A DNA stretch of 64,000 bases, taken from assembly GCF_022829725.1 (NCBI RefSeq), contig NZ_JAKSYG010000081.1:1-64000 (forward strand), read 5' to 3'. The notes beneath the pieces were generated by a model. The model was not told where the DNA came from. It saw only the letters and a program-made list of their open reading frames with translations, and ran no database searches. Source of the stretch: Methylobacterium sp. E-005 (GTDB lineage: Bacteria > Pseudomonadota > Alphaproteobacteria > Rhizobiales > Beijerinckiaceae). The translations under genes were made by a program, and so were the position numbers. Below are positions 25,267 through 34,618 of this stretch, one piece after another; position 1 is the stretch's first letter; each line of letters begins with the position of its first letter.

Positions 25267-26880
25267 ATGCCCAAGAATATCGTGGTCTTCTCCGACGGCA
25301 CCGGGCAGGATGGCGGCGTCCGCCCCGAGCAGCGAGTCAGCAACGTCTACAAGATGTACCGCGTCTGCAAGGTCGGGCCCGAGAGCGGCATCGACCCGGC
25401 GGAGCAGGTCGCCTTCTACGACCCGGGGCTGGGCACCGACATCGGCGCCACGGCGCTGACGGCGCCCGTGCGGTTCGTGCAGAAGATGGCGGCCTCCCTC
25501 TCGGGGCGCGGGATCACCACGAACATCGCGGACTGCTATCGCTTCATCATCGACCACTACGAGCCGGGCGACCGCATCTACCTGATCGGCTTCAGCCGGG
25601 GGGCCTACACGGTCCGCTGCGTGGCGAACCTCCTGATGTACTGCGGGGTGCCCGCCACGGGTGCCGGCGGCGCTCTGCTGCGCTTCCGCAAGATGACGCG
25701 GGACATCGCGCGCGAAGCGGTCGAGACGGTGCTGGAGCACGGTGCCGGCCACCCGCGCGCGGACTTCGACGCGGAGCGGCACGAGCTCGCCCGCCGGTTC
25801 CGGGCGCGGTACGGCTCTGAACATCCCGAGGGTGGCGGCAAGTCCAACGTCGAGCCCTACTTCATCGGGACCTTCGACACGGTAGCCGCGCTCGGCGTCG
25901 CCGGCCCGAAACGCACCCTGATCAAGGCCAGCTTGGCGGCCGCGGCCGTCATCCCGCTCGGCATCGCCATCGCCGTCACCTCCGCCCTGGTCGGGGGCAT
26001 CTCCTACCTGTTCGACGGCCCCTTCTGGAAAGCGGACCTGATCACCGCGGGCATCCTCGTGGCCGCTTCCGTCGCGGTCGCAGGGGTGGTGAGGCGGCGC
26101 GTCGCCGCGGCGAAGACCAAGACCATCGTGGACTGGCCCGGGCCGGGAAGGTCGAAGAGCCACGTGGCGGAGTGGAAGGGCGAGAACTTCGACCGCCTCC
26201 TCAGCGCCCAGGTCGGCTACGCCCGCGCGGCAATCGCCATCGACGAGAGGCGCAAGGACTTCGACCGCGTGAAGTGGGGCCCGACCGAGGTCCGACCGCC
26301 GCGGGCGCCCGGCGCGCCCGACCAGTTCCGGCAGTTCTGGTTCGCCGGCAACCACTCCGACATCGGCGGCGGCTACGAGGAGACCGAATCCCGCCTGTCC
26401 GACATCGCGCTCCGGTGGATGCTGGAGCAGGCCGTCGGCGTCCCGGACGGCCTCAAGGTGGACGGGATGCCGCCCGTCGCCGATCCGCGCCACCCGGTCG
26501 AGGTGATGCGGATCCCGCGGCTACGCCTGCACCCGTCCGCCGCGGGCGTGCAGCACTGCGAGGTGGCCGGCATGCGGGACGCCATCGCGGCGCGCGTCTC
26601 GGCCTCGTGGGTGCCGGGTTGGGTACGACGCTGGGCGGAGGGCAAGACCTGGGAAGTCAGGGACCGGGAGATCAGGCCCGACGCCACGGTGCACCCGAGC
26701 GTCGACGAGCGCTACCGGCTCGCGTCCGTGGTCCAGTGCGACGGGGTCGCGCCCTACCGTCCCGCGGCGCTGGCCGACCACGTCCGGTTCAAGCCGTTCT
26801 ACGCAAGTCCGGTGGCAGCCTCACCGGAACCCTCGGGAGCGGTCGGGCCGGGGGCGCCCGAGCGAGCGGCAGGCGCCTGA
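25267..26880 (+). CDS. DUF2235 alpha/beta hydrolase with membrane segments
   Basis: 537 residues. The N-terminal half is a DUF2235 (T6SS lipase Tle1-like) hydrolase: VVFSDGTGQ near residue 10, the nucleophile elbow G-F-S110-R-G-A, and later FAGNHSDIGGGY with a likely catalytic Asp/His. Two hydrophobic segments (about residues 222-250 and 260-277) are inserted between catalytic parts, so it is probably membrane-bound. No T6SS gene (vgrG, hcp, immunity) is near, which argues against a secreted effector. It lies 113 bases after capV and convergent with tniQ, at the edge of the transposon operon. A membrane-damaging defence role is a hypothesis from context. The ATG at 25267 has AGGCAGGCGG upstream. 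Confidence 0.75.
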   Translation: MPKNIVVFSDGTGQDGGVRPEQRVSNVYKMYRVCKVGPESGIDPAEQVAFYDPGLGTDIGATALTAPVRFVQKMAASLSGRGITTNIADCYRFIIDHYEPGDRIYLIGFSRGAYTVRCVANLLMYCGVPATGAGGALLRFRKMTRDIAREAVETVLEHGAGHPRADFDAERHELARRFRARYGSEHPEGGGKSNVEPYFIGTFDTVAALGVAGPKRTLIKASLAAAAVIPLGIAIAVTSALVGGISYLFDGPFWKADLITAGILVAASVAVAGVVRRRVAAAKTKTIVDWPGPGRSKSHVAEWKGENFDRLLSAQVGYARAAIAIDERRKDFDRVKWGPTEVRPPRAPGAPDQFRQFWFAGNHSDIGGGYEETESRLSDIALRWMLEQAVGVPDGLKVDGMPPVADPRHPVEVMRIPRLRLHPSAAGVQHCEVAGMRDAIAARVSASWVPGWVRRWAEGKTWEVRDREIRPDATVHPSVDERYRLASVVQCDGVAPYRPAALADHVRFKPFYASPVAASPEPSGAVGPGAPERAAGA

Positions 26881-26921
26881 AGGCTTGGACCGGGACACCG
26901 CCGGTTGACCGAACGGCAGGT

Positions 26922-29252
26922 TCACGTCGCGGGCCGCTCGGATCGATCCGTCTCCGGGAAGGCCGGCCGCGCCGCCTTGACGCCACCGGGCGCGGTGGCT
27001 CCCCGGACCTGCGGGAAGGTCGCGCGCAACAGCTCGGTGCTGGCGACCGTACGGGCAACCAGGTCCGGCCAGGCGCGCGGCGCCGAGAGCTCGGATGCCT
27101 CGACGATGTCGGCAACCTCCAGCCGTCCGGCCACCTCGCGCCAACGCAGGCGTCCGCCGAGCGCGGCCTGGATCGCCACCTCCCGAGGCGGGCGGCCCCC
27201 GCGGGTCAGGACGACTTCCACCGCCTCCCGCTCGGGTTGGACCTCGATCCGGATCGTGAGGTCGCCGGAGGCGCTGGACAGGGTCAGGCCGCGGCTTCGC
27301 CCGACGAGCTTGAACGTTCCCCGCCGCCCGAGCGCGCGGAGCAGCGCGGCCTGGAACGCGAGCACGCCGCCGCCCGCCGGGTCGTCGGGGTCGCAGGCCA
27401 GCACCAATATCGAGCGCGCGCCGGCACGGTCGACCATGTGCGTGACGGTTCCGTCCTTCTGGGCAACCCGCAGCGTCTCGACGCCGAGCTTCTCCAGCGC
27501 GGCACCGGCCTCGTGACCCGACCGCACCGCCCCGGCGATGTCGGCATAGATGTCCGCGGGGGCCCAGATCCTGCGGAACCCATCGAGGGATATCTCGTCG
27601 ATCCGGCGCCAGCCGCGCCCCCCGGAGCACACCCGCAGGTGACCTCCGTCGATCAGGCCGTCGACCGTCTCGACCCTGCATCCGAGCACGGTGGCGGCCT
27701 GGTAGCGGCTGAGGCCGGGGAGCGTCCGCAAGGCCGCGCGCGCGGCCCGCATGCCGCCCCCGCGGTCCCGGCGCGGGTCGAGGACCAGGAGGTCGCCGAC
27801 GGTCGGTCCGAGCCTTCCCCGCGGGACCGCATACCCTTTCAGGATCGCCTCGACCGACCGCGCCGGGTTGGTCTTGCAGGTCCGCCTGAGGTCGGCCAGC
27901 CTCAGGTGGCCGTCCGGCACGTCGGTCGCGGGCTCGACCTTGTGCAGCAGGCGCGCGGCGAGCGTGGCCACGTCCTCGGGCCGGAACCGGTCGCGGTCGC
28001 GACCCGTGCCGATCCTGACGAAGTGGGTGATGACGCCGGCGCAGACGAGGGCGTCGAACGTGTCGCGCGGGAGCCCCAGCGCGTCGGCGGCCCCGTCCCG
28101 GTCGAGGCATGAGGCCAACGTCCGCCTGACCGACTCCGCCTGCTCCGGGCTGAAGGAGCGGTACCGCGCACGCGCGATGCCGAACTGCCGCTCGTGGATG
28201 CCGAGCGCCTCGGACAGGCGCCGCAGGCGCTCCTCCGTCAGGCCGAGCTCGGCCGCCAGGGTCGGGACCGGCAGCCAGCCCGCCTCGCCGGCGTACCAAG
28301 CCTCGCAGGTCGACGGCGAGAAGTCGCCCCGCTCGATCGCCACCCGCCGCATGCAACCGGCGAGGATCCCGATGTGCGAGCCTTTCTCCGCGTTCAGGGC
28401 CGAGCCGAGCCAGCCGAAGCTCGCGCGCTTGCCGCGCCCGTCCTTGAAGGCCGCGCGCGCGGCCGCGACCGCGTGGAGCAGCGTGACGAGCCCGTCCTCC
28501 CCCTTGCGCAGCACGTCGTACCCGGCCCGGTTCACGGCGGGCAGGCCGAAACCCTTGGTCACGCCAACGACCGGGCGCGTCCGCAGGGTTCCGCCGAGGG
28601 CGACCCGGCCGACGAGCTCCACCGCGTCGAGCACGTCGCCCAAGGTGGGGAGGCCATCGAGCAGCGGGACCGCCGGGGGCCCGGCGGCGCCCAGCCGGGC
28701 GAGGATGTAGCCCTCCAGGGACGGCCGCGGGACCGTGCGGCGCGGCACGCCGTGCCGCGGCAGCGGCGAGCCGGTCGGGGCGTGCGTGAACGACGCCGAC
28801 CACCATGGGACGGGGTGGCCCGAGGCGTCGCGGTCGACGATGTCGATATCGTGGTCCGGGCAGCGCGCGAACGCCGGCAGGTCCCACCAGGCCCGGTGAT
28901 GCGGGCTCTCGGCGAGGCAGGCCGGACAGAAGCGGCGCAGGCCGATCTGCCAGTGCCGCCGCCGGACTTCCTGGCCCATGATCACGACCGAGGTCGGGGA
29001 GACCACGGGGGTGGCATGGATCAGCTGCTCTTTTCCCGAGAGCGGGAAGGACAGCGCGAACTCCAGGCACTCGGCGGGCTGGATGTCCCGCCCGTTCAGC
29101 CCGTGCGAGTTCAGCAGGACGGCGACGCTGCCGATCCCGCTCATGGCTCCGAGGCGTACGACGTAGCCGTGGGCGGGCTCGCCCGGATGGGGCGGCCCCC
29201 AATCGGGGAGCGGAGGCTCGAAGCGCCCGTGCAGGTCCGTGAAGGTCCTCAT
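26922..29252 (-). CDS. tniQ: TniQ/TnsD-like transposition target protein
   Basis: 776 residues, long for the family. The N-terminal TniQ domain (about residues 10-190) has the zinc motif RRFCPACLAESPHHRAWW followed by ARCPDHD (CxxC...CxxH). The C-terminal part contains several HTH-like stretches, such as LSRYQAATVLGCRVETVDGL. TniQ/TnsD proteins choose the target site and recruit the AAA+ regulator and the transposase. The start ATG lies 10 bases after the tniB stop. It is the last gene of the operon and converges on the DUF2235 gene. The long C-terminus suggests specific DNA-target recognition of TnsD type. Confidence 0.8.
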   Translation of the reverse strand: MRTFTDLHGRFEPPLPDWGPPHPGEPAHGYVVRLGAMSGIGSVAVLLNSHGLNGRDIQPAECLEFALSFPLSGKEQLIHATPVVSPTSVVIMGQEVRRRHWQIGLRRFCPACLAESPHHRAWWDLPAFARCPDHDIDIVDRDASGHPVPWWSASFTHAPTGSPLPRHGVPRRTVPRPSLEGYILARLGAAGPPAVPLLDGLPTLGDVLDAVELVGRVALGGTLRTRPVVGVTKGFGLPAVNRAGYDVLRKGEDGLVTLLHAVAAARAAFKDGRGKRASFGWLGSALNAEKGSHIGILAGCMRRVAIERGDFSPSTCEAWYAGEAGWLPVPTLAAELGLTEERLRRLSEALGIHERQFGIARARYRSFSPEQAESVRRTLASCLDRDGAADALGLPRDTFDALVCAGVITHFVRIGTGRDRDRFRPEDVATLAARLLHKVEPATDVPDGHLRLADLRRTCKTNPARSVEAILKGYAVPRGRLGPTVGDLLVLDPRRDRGGGMRAARAALRTLPGLSRYQAATVLGCRVETVDGLIDGGHLRVCSGGRGWRRIDEISLDGFRRIWAPADIYADIAGAVRSGHEAGAALEKLGVETLRVAQKDGTVTHMVDRAGARSILVLACDPDDPAGGGVLAFQAALLRALGRRGTFKLVGRSRGLTLSSASGDLTIRIEVQPEREAVEVVLTRGGRPPREVAIQAALGGRLRWREVAGRLEVADIVEASELSAPRAWPDLVARTVASTELLRATFPQVRGATAPGGVKAARPAFPETDRSERPAT

Positions 29253-29262
29253 GCCGGCCGCC

Positions 29263-30279
29263 TCACTTGACGAAGGCGCCCTGCGCCGGATCCTTCGGCT
29301 GCAGCGTCGGCTTAGCGGGCGGTGTCGCGCGGGCCGGGGCTTGGTCGATGTCGTCGCGGAACGGGTTGAAGGTCATCCCGACCGGCCTGACGAGGTCCCA
29401 GGCATCGGCGAAATGTCCGACCTCGACCCGCTCGGCGCCGTCGTTGAGCGCCCGGCACCCGGCCGCGAAGATGAAGTCCTTCAGCCGGCCGATGATGCCG
29501 TCGGTCACCCAGTAGAGCCGCGATGCGAACCACTGCGAGCCGAGGCCCGACTTCGCCGCGAAGGGCAGCCGGCCGTCGATCTCGGCGCAGAGCAGGCGGA
29601 AGAGGGCGCGCTCCTCCTTGCTGTCCCAGGAGTAGGGCAGCATGATGTGGTGCGGCAGGCCGCCCCGCCCCTCCAGCTGCTTGTCCGCCGCCATGATCCC
29701 GTAGGTCTCGACGAGCCCTGCGGCGGCGACGTTGAGCGTCCCGAGGTTGAGGATCTTGCGGACGAGTCCCAGGCAGTCCTTCAGCGCGCCTGGTCGTGCG
29801 GTGGTGAAGGCTTCCTGGACCTCGTCGAGGAGGACCAGCTCGACCTTCTGCTTGACCAAGGCGTTCAGCACGTTGCCGAACAATGCGTCGACCTTCATTC
29901 GGGTGACGTCGCCGGCGTTCAGCACTCCCGCGAGGGCGGTCACGAAGCCGGCCTTGTTGCAGCCGACAGGCAGGTCGACGTACGCCACCCGCCGCACGAT
30001 TCCCTCGGAGCCGGTCAGGTCGGCCGGGAATCCGCGGGCATATCGCTTCAGGGCATAGCTCTTGCCCGTCCGCGGATCGCCGGCGAGGACGAACAGCGAC
30101 CCGGTGTCCGGCAGGCCGTCCTTCACGGGCAGATGGAACCGCGCGACCGCCTCGGTCGCGGTCTCGAAGCGGTCGTGCCCCACGAAGAGGTTCTTCATGA
30201 TGAGCTGCCGCTCGGCAGCCGGCTTCGCCGCGCGCTCGGCGCGGCGAAGCCGCTCGTCGTCCCGGAGGGTCTCACTCAT
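29263..30279 (-). CDS. tniB: TniB/TnsC-like AAA+ transposition regulator
   Basis: 338 residues. The Walker A motif is FVLAGDPRTGKSYAL (near residue 67), Walker B is VELVLLDEVQEAF, and a sensor region IMLPYSWDSKEERALFRL follows. In Tn7/Tn5053/Mu-type systems this ATPase polymerises on DNA and links target selection to the transposase. The ATG at 30279 overlaps the tniA stop by 8 bases. The C-terminal Pro/Gln-rich tail (last 35 residues) is likely an interaction peptide. The first 25 residues are charged and helical. Confidence 0.85.
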   Translation of the reverse strand: MSETLRDDERLRRAERAAKPAAERQLIMKNLFVGHDRFETATEAVARFHLPVKDGLPDTGSLFVLAGDPRTGKSYALKRYARGFPADLTGSEGIVRRVAYVDLPVGCNKAGFVTALAGVLNAGDVTRMKVDALFGNVLNALVKQKVELVLLDEVQEAFTTARPGALKDCLGLVRKILNLGTLNVAAAGLVETYGIMAADKQLEGRGGLPHHIMLPYSWDSKEERALFRLLCAEIDGRLPFAAKSGLGSQWFASRLYWVTDGIIGRLKDFIFAAGCRALNDGAERVEVGHFADAWDLVRPVGMTFNPFRDDIDQAPARATPPAKPTLQPKDPAQGAFVK

Positions 30280-32671
30280 CGCCCGTACTCCACTTCCTGT
30301 CGGCCCTGAGGGCCGCGAGTTCCTCGTCGAGATCGTCGTCGGGCCCGGGGGCCCCGGACGCGGGAATGGGGGCCTCCGGCGCCGGTGCCGGCACGATGGC
30401 CGACGAGGCCTCCTCGGGCTCGTCCCGGACCGGGGCAGGCGGCATCGGGCCGGGGGCACCGTCCGCCGACGCCATGGCGCCCTGTGGCGGCGCCGGGACC
30501 GACGCATCGCGGTGCCCGCCGGCGGCGAGGAGCCTCGGGGCCGGGGGCGACCCAGCGGGATCGGGCCCTGGCTCCGGCGCCGTCGCGGCCTTCGGACGGC
30601 GCGCGATGGCCAGGGGATCGAGGTGCCCCGCGGTGGTGGCGGGAAGCGCCGGCGTGCCCGTGCGCACCTCGCTGCGGAAGCGCCGCTTGCGCTCGCCGTC
30701 GAGGAAACGGGCGAGGCCGCGATGGATGGCCTTGCGCTCCGGTTTCGCCCGCGCTGCGGCGGCCGCGTCCCCGAGGAGGTCGAGCGCCCGGGCCATCGCA
30801 TCGAAATCGAACGCGCCCTTGACCATGCGCCTGGCATTCTCGACGGCGAGGTCGTGGACGTGCCGGTGGCGCCCCTCGGCGTAGGCGCGATGGGCCCGGG
30901 TCGCCGGCACCGTGATGATGCGCCCGTCCCGGTCGTACGGGTCGATCACGTAGATCCGGCCGATGTCGCTCGGGTCGCGGACGCACCGGTAGCGCGTGCC
31001 CGCGCCGTCCTCCCGCGCGTTCCGGTGCCCCGGGTTGGTGATGAGCGTGATCAGCTCCGGGCATTCGTACTTGACGTGGTCCCAGACGATCCCGTCGTTC
31101 TGGATCGTGCGGTCCTCCCACTCGCCGCACAGGGCGACGAACAGGTCGACTGGCGGGAGCGGGCCGCTGGGATGGCGGGCCGCCTCCTCGTTCCAGACCC
31201 GGAGCGGGATGTCGCCGATGCCGCGCAGCAGGCCCAGGCCCTTCGACCTGTGGACGTTGTGGACGTCGCAGATGAAGAACATCAGCAGCGCCTCGAACTC
31301 CGATTTCCGGATCTTGGCGCAGTCCAGGGTCTCCGGGTCGGGCTCGCGCCTCTTGACCGTGTTGGACAGCGTCGTGCCCGGGAGCAGGTGGATCAGACCC
31401 GTGTTGAGGTAGCCGAAGAATCGTTCGAGGGCGCCCTTGAGCCAGGGGCACTTCGGCTTGAACCGCGGCTTGTTCATCTTCAGCTCGCGCGCGGCGGCCT
31501 CGATGTCCTTGCCGATAAAATGCAAAGCATTGTCGACCCAGAGGTTTTCGATCCGGCCGAAGCACGGCCACGGCATCCGCACGGCCGGGAACGGCGACAT
31601 GTCCTTCGGGTACATCGCGTGCCGCAGGCCGGCGACGAAGCTCGCGAAGCTCGGGGCCTCGTAGCCGAGCGACGCCCCGACGATCATCCCCGTCTTGCGA
31701 CAGCGGAAAATAATCAGGTCTGGCCGGCCGAGGACGACGTCGCTGTCGTCGTCGACGAGCAGGATGTCGAGTACGCAGTGGTCGACCTCGACGTCCTGGT
31801 ACGGCCGGTCCGGAAGCGGCTGCACCTCATAGGTGCGGTGCATCTTCGCGGCGTACTCGGGACCCTTGCGGTAGTAATCCCGGACGTACTTGTCGACGTC
31901 CTTGCAACGGCGCTGGAACGTGCGGATCGACGGGACCCGGATCTGGTCGAGTTCCTCCGGCGAGAGATGGCGCGAGAGGGTGCGCTTGTAGGCCCCGACC
32001 GAGGTGACGACCTTGGCGTAGGCCACCTCCGTGGTCATGTTCGGGCTGAGCCAGCGCCAGACGCCGCGCTCCAGCGCGACCTCGCCCACATGCCCGAACG
32101 GCCGGCGCCGGTTGCCCTTGTGCTGGTGCCGGTCGACGAGGCACGCCTTGCCGTGGATGTCGCCGAGCGTCATCCAGAGGTCGAACCAGTTGAGCACCGT
32201 GGTGAAGTGCGGCGCCTTCTCGCCCTTGCTCAGCGCCACCCGCACGATAACGGGGTCGAGCGCCGGCTTCGAGCGTCGGAACTCCCAGGGCGCGCGGGGC
32301 CGCGCCTCGCCCTCGACGAAGCCCCGGATGCAGGCGTTCACGTAATCGAGCTTCCGGGCCGCCTCGGCGACCTGCTCCTTCGTGAGCTTGAGGCGGTTCG
32401 GCAGCGGGCCTCTCGGCTTGCCGTACTTGAAATTGCCGGCGACGAGCCGCGCCTCGCCCCTCGCCGACAGGAAGGCGAGTTGCTCGTCGGTGAGGAACAG
32501 CACGTCCTTGTCCTCGACGCGCAGGAACTGCAGCCGCCCGTCGAGGCGGCGCTCGAACTCGTGGGTCCGCCCGTTGAGGTTGAGGATGTCCTTGGTGCGC
32601 AGGTCGAAGCGCAGCGTCGCCGCCTGCCCATGGGCGGTTTGGACGGAGGGGACGGAAAACGGCGCGTTCAC
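30272..32671 (-). CDS. tniA: TniA/TnsB-like DDE transposase
   Basis: 799 residues. The catalytic triad of the RNase H-like core is visible: D297 in YQDVEVDHCVLD, D380 in IENLWVDNALHF, and E416 in WLKGALERFFGY. N-terminal DNA-binding regions precede it, and a Mu-type beta-barrel and a long Pro/Ala-rich C-terminal tail (from about residue 690) follow. The GTG start overlaps the tnsA stop (GTGA). The tail probably contacts the TniB ATPase. The protein cuts and joins the element ends. With a TnsA partner, cut-and-paste transposition is expected rather than replicative. The antisense frame of similar length is a composition artefact. Confidence 0.88.
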   Translation of the reverse strand: MNAPFSVPSVQTAHGQAATLRFDLRTKDILNLNGRTHEFERRLDGRLQFLRVEDKDVLFLTDEQLAFLSARGEARLVAGNFKYGKPRGPLPNRLKLTKEQVAEAARKLDYVNACIRGFVEGEARPRAPWEFRRSKPALDPVIVRVALSKGEKAPHFTTVLNWFDLWMTLGDIHGKACLVDRHQHKGNRRRPFGHVGEVALERGVWRWLSPNMTTEVAYAKVVTSVGAYKRTLSRHLSPEELDQIRVPSIRTFQRRCKDVDKYVRDYYRKGPEYAAKMHRTYEVQPLPDRPYQDVEVDHCVLDILLVDDDSDVVLGRPDLIIFRCRKTGMIVGASLGYEAPSFASFVAGLRHAMYPKDMSPFPAVRMPWPCFGRIENLWVDNALHFIGKDIEAAARELKMNKPRFKPKCPWLKGALERFFGYLNTGLIHLLPGTTLSNTVKRREPDPETLDCAKIRKSEFEALLMFFICDVHNVHRSKGLGLLRGIGDIPLRVWNEEAARHPSGPLPPVDLFVALCGEWEDRTIQNDGIVWDHVKYECPELITLITNPGHRNAREDGAGTRYRCVRDPSDIGRIYVIDPYDRDGRIITVPATRAHRAYAEGRHRHVHDLAVENARRMVKGAFDFDAMARALDLLGDAAAAARAKPERKAIHRGLARFLDGERKRRFRSEVRTGTPALPATTAGHLDPLAIARRPKAATAPEPGPDPAGSPPAPRLLAAGGHRDASVPAPPQGAMASADGAPGPMPPAPVRDEPEEASSAIVPAPAPEAPIPASGAPGPDDDLDEELAALRADRKWSTGDE

Positions 32672-33420
32672 GGCACCACCTCGCGGATCTCGGCCTGGAA
32701 GGAGAGCGGCCGGGCGAGGTCGAGCGCGACCTCGCCCGCCAGCGCCAGGTTCATCACGGCGGTGTAGGCGCGGCACTCGCCCGGCCGGTCGTTCAGCCGG
32801 GCGGCCCTGACCACGGCCGCGATCGTGGTCGGCAGGCCGAGCGCCACGAAGGCGTCGCGGACGCGCAGCAGGGCGACGGCGTCCGGGACGATGTAGCGGT
32901 GCCGCTCCATGATCTGGGCGTTCGAGAGCCGGGGCTCGGCCCGGATCTCGGCCTCGTCCAGGGTCAGGAAAGCGACGCCGTGGTCGATGCGGTAGGCCTC
33001 CTCGATGTGCGGCTGCCGCCGTGTCCAGCCCGGCCGCGTGGCGATGAACAGGGCCTTGGCGTCGATCACGACCACCGGGCCGGCTCGATAGCAGCACACC
33101 ACGTCCGGGACGTAGACGTGCTTCTCCTGGCCGCCTCGACCGTCCGGGATGAAAAAGGTGAGTTCGTGCGGCTCGACCGCGTAGTGCGCGATGTCGGGGT
33201 TGGCCCCGAGGAGGGTCCGAAGATCACGTTCCAGAAGCGAGCGGAACGGGGCGTCGCCGAGCGCCTTGTGGTCGCCGCCGTCGCCATCGACCGCGCACAG
33301 GTAGTTGCGCTTCTTCACCTCCCGGACGACGGGGGCGCCTGGGAACAGGCCCAAATTCGCCGGCTGCGCGGAGGACTTCAGGCGCAGGGGTTCCCCGGAC
33401 GGGGCGGTCGCGGCGCTCAT
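32668..33420 (-). CDS. tnsA: TnsA-like endonuclease
   Basis: 250 residues with the TnsA restriction-enzyme-like core: E64 in FRSLLERDLRTLL, D106 in HVYVPDVVCCY and K122 in VVVIDAKALF. This matches the E...D...xK pattern of Tn7 TnsA. TnsA nicks the 5' ends of the element so that the transposon is fully excised. The ATG at 33420 overlaps the stop of an upstream paralogue, and its own stop overlaps tniA, so the proteins are made together. The C-terminal domain (from about residue 185) shares the stretch ALAGEVALDLxxPL with the upstream paralogue. Confidence 0.82.
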   Translation of the reverse strand: MSAATAPSGEPLRLKSSAQPANLGLFPGAPVVREVKKRNYLCAVDGDGGDHKALGDAPFRSLLERDLRTLLGANPDIAHYAVEPHELTFFIPDGRGGQEKHVYVPDVVCCYRAGPVVVIDAKALFIATRPGWTRRQPHIEEAYRIDHGVAFLTLDEAEIRAEPRLSNAQIMERHRYIVPDAVALLRVRDAFVALGLPTTIAAVVRAARLNDRPGECRAYTAVMNLALAGEVALDLARPLSFQAEIREVVP

Positions 33421-34250
33421 GCGCGGTCCCCCCTGCCGATCCGCGTCTCGGGTCCCAGGGGGTTCCTGAGGTCGAGTGCGACGTCACCGGCGAGCGCGAG
33501 CTCGATGACGCAGCCGAGGGTCCGGTCGAGGCGGCGCGCGGGGAAGGGCCGCGCCCGGCGGTGGAAGCGTGCCACGGTGGTCGGCAGCCCATGCCCGGCC
33601 AGCGATTCCCGCACGCGCGCCACGTCGGGATCCTGGCACCCGGCCCGCTCGCGCAGCATGCGGGCGCGGTTCTCCCGGAGCGTCCGGGCGAACAGCGGGT
33701 GCTCGGTCAGCACGCGGAAGCCGACGCCGAGGCGGCGATAGCCCGCGCGGATGGCGGCCTTCGTCCTCGGCCAGTCCGGAGCTGCCGCGTCCCGCTCCCA
33801 GCTGTGGATGAAGGTGTAGGCGACGACGGCGCCGTCCCGGCGGCGCACCACCGCCTCCGGGCGGTGGCGTCCCTCCAGGACGGCGCCGTCGGCGGCGACC
33901 TCGCGGTAGCCGAGCACATGCCCGAACGGCACGACGAGCCGCGTGTCCGGATCGCACAGGAGCATCGTCAGCCCGGCGGTCTCCAAGGCCGCCGTGGTGA
34001 CCGTCATGCCGCCGGGGAGCTTCTCGTGACGCAGCACGTCGGGGACCCAGCCGCGGGGCGGCCGGACCGGCGGGAGCGACCGGGGCGAGGAGCCCAGTCC
34101 GAGGTCCGCGGGCACCGCGAACGAGGTGCCGGGCCCGGCCTTGGTCCCCGGCCCGGACGGGACGGCGGGGAGGTCGATGCGCTTGAGGAGGCCCGGCTCG
34201 CCGAGGAGGGGCGGGACGACGGGGGTCGTGACGGCGGTCTGGATCTGCAT
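33417..34250 (-). CDS. Second, degenerate TnsA-like protein
   Basis: 277 residues. The C-terminal part aligns with TnsA (ELALAGDVALDLRNPLGPET versus NLALAGEVALDLARPLSFQA), and the middle aligns over the nuclease core. At the catalytic positions E90 appears kept, Asp is replaced by Glu in HRPEAVVRRR, and the xDxK segment is replaced by AVVAYTFI. So it probably cannot cut DNA. The N-terminal 80 residues are Pro-rich and unique. The ATG at 34250 starts MQIQTAV; the longer frame to 34445 lacks a binding site. It may form a heterodimer with the active TnsA or act as a DNA-binding adaptor (inference). Confidence 0.7.
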   Translation of the reverse strand: MQIQTAVTTPVVPPLLGEPGLLKRIDLPAVPSGPGTKAGPGTSFAVPADLGLGSSPRSLPPVRPPRGWVPDVLRHEKLPGGMTVTTAALETAGLTMLLCDPDTRLVVPFGHVLGYREVAADGAVLEGRHRPEAVVRRRDGAVVAYTFIHSWERDAAAPDWPRTKAAIRAGYRRLGVGFRVLTEHPLFARTLRENRARMLRERAGCQDPDVARVRESLAGHGLPTTVARFHRRARPFPARRLDRTLGCVIELALAGDVALDLRNPLGPETRIGRGDRA

Positions 34251-34264
34251 GGCCGCGGTCTCCC

Positions 34265-34618
34265 TCAGCGGTGGAATTCGAGATGGGCGTCGACGACGGC
34301 GCCGGTGGCGCAATCGATGCTCACGCCGATCCAGGCACGGCGGGCGGCGCCGTCCTCGCCGACGACCAGGACGTCGAGCGGCTCGAAGCCGAGGAGCGTC
34401 TCGAACGCGTCGGCGACCGCGTCCGCGCCGGAGCAGTCGACGCACGGCCTCGTCGCGGCCCGCTTCGGGCGCGGCGTGCGGATCCTCCGCCGCGGCGGGT
34501 TCGGCGCAGGGTCGGTCCCGCGGCCGGGCGTGGGCGCACCGGGCTCATCCGGGCGGTGGCCCGAGCCGTCGGGTGCGCCGTCCCCGTGAGAGGTCCAAGA
34601 AGTCGTTGAACGGTCCAT
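34265..34618 (-). CDS. Small protein containing a transposase-core fragment
   Basis: 117 residues; ATG at 34618 with GGGAGAAC upstream. The first 55 residues are Pro/Arg/Gly-rich and disordered. The last 40 (LDVLVVGEDG, then WIGVSIDCATGAVVDAHLEF) align with TniA residues 301-337 (LDILLVDDDS, then KTGMIVGASLGY), the first strands of the DDE core. The Asp equivalent to D297 is missing and the protein ends there. It is therefore either a truncated transposase remnant kept as first gene of the operon or a small interaction protein that copies the core edge. Gap to the next gene is 14 bases. Confidence 0.55.
   Translation of the reverse strand: MDRSTTSWTSHGDGAPDGSGHRPDEPGAPTPGRGTDPAPNPPRRRIRTPRPKRAATRPCVDCSGADAVADAFETLLGFEPLDVLVVGEDGAARRAWIGVSIDCATGAVVDAHLEFHR

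Noticed and set aside
25267..26880. DUF2235 protein as a T6SS effector
   Set aside because: No vgrG, hcp, PAAR or immunity gene nearby, and the inserted membrane helices argue against secretion.
30062..32767. 901-codon plus-strand frame opposite tniA
   Set aside because: Mirror frame of a gene with an intact DDE triad.
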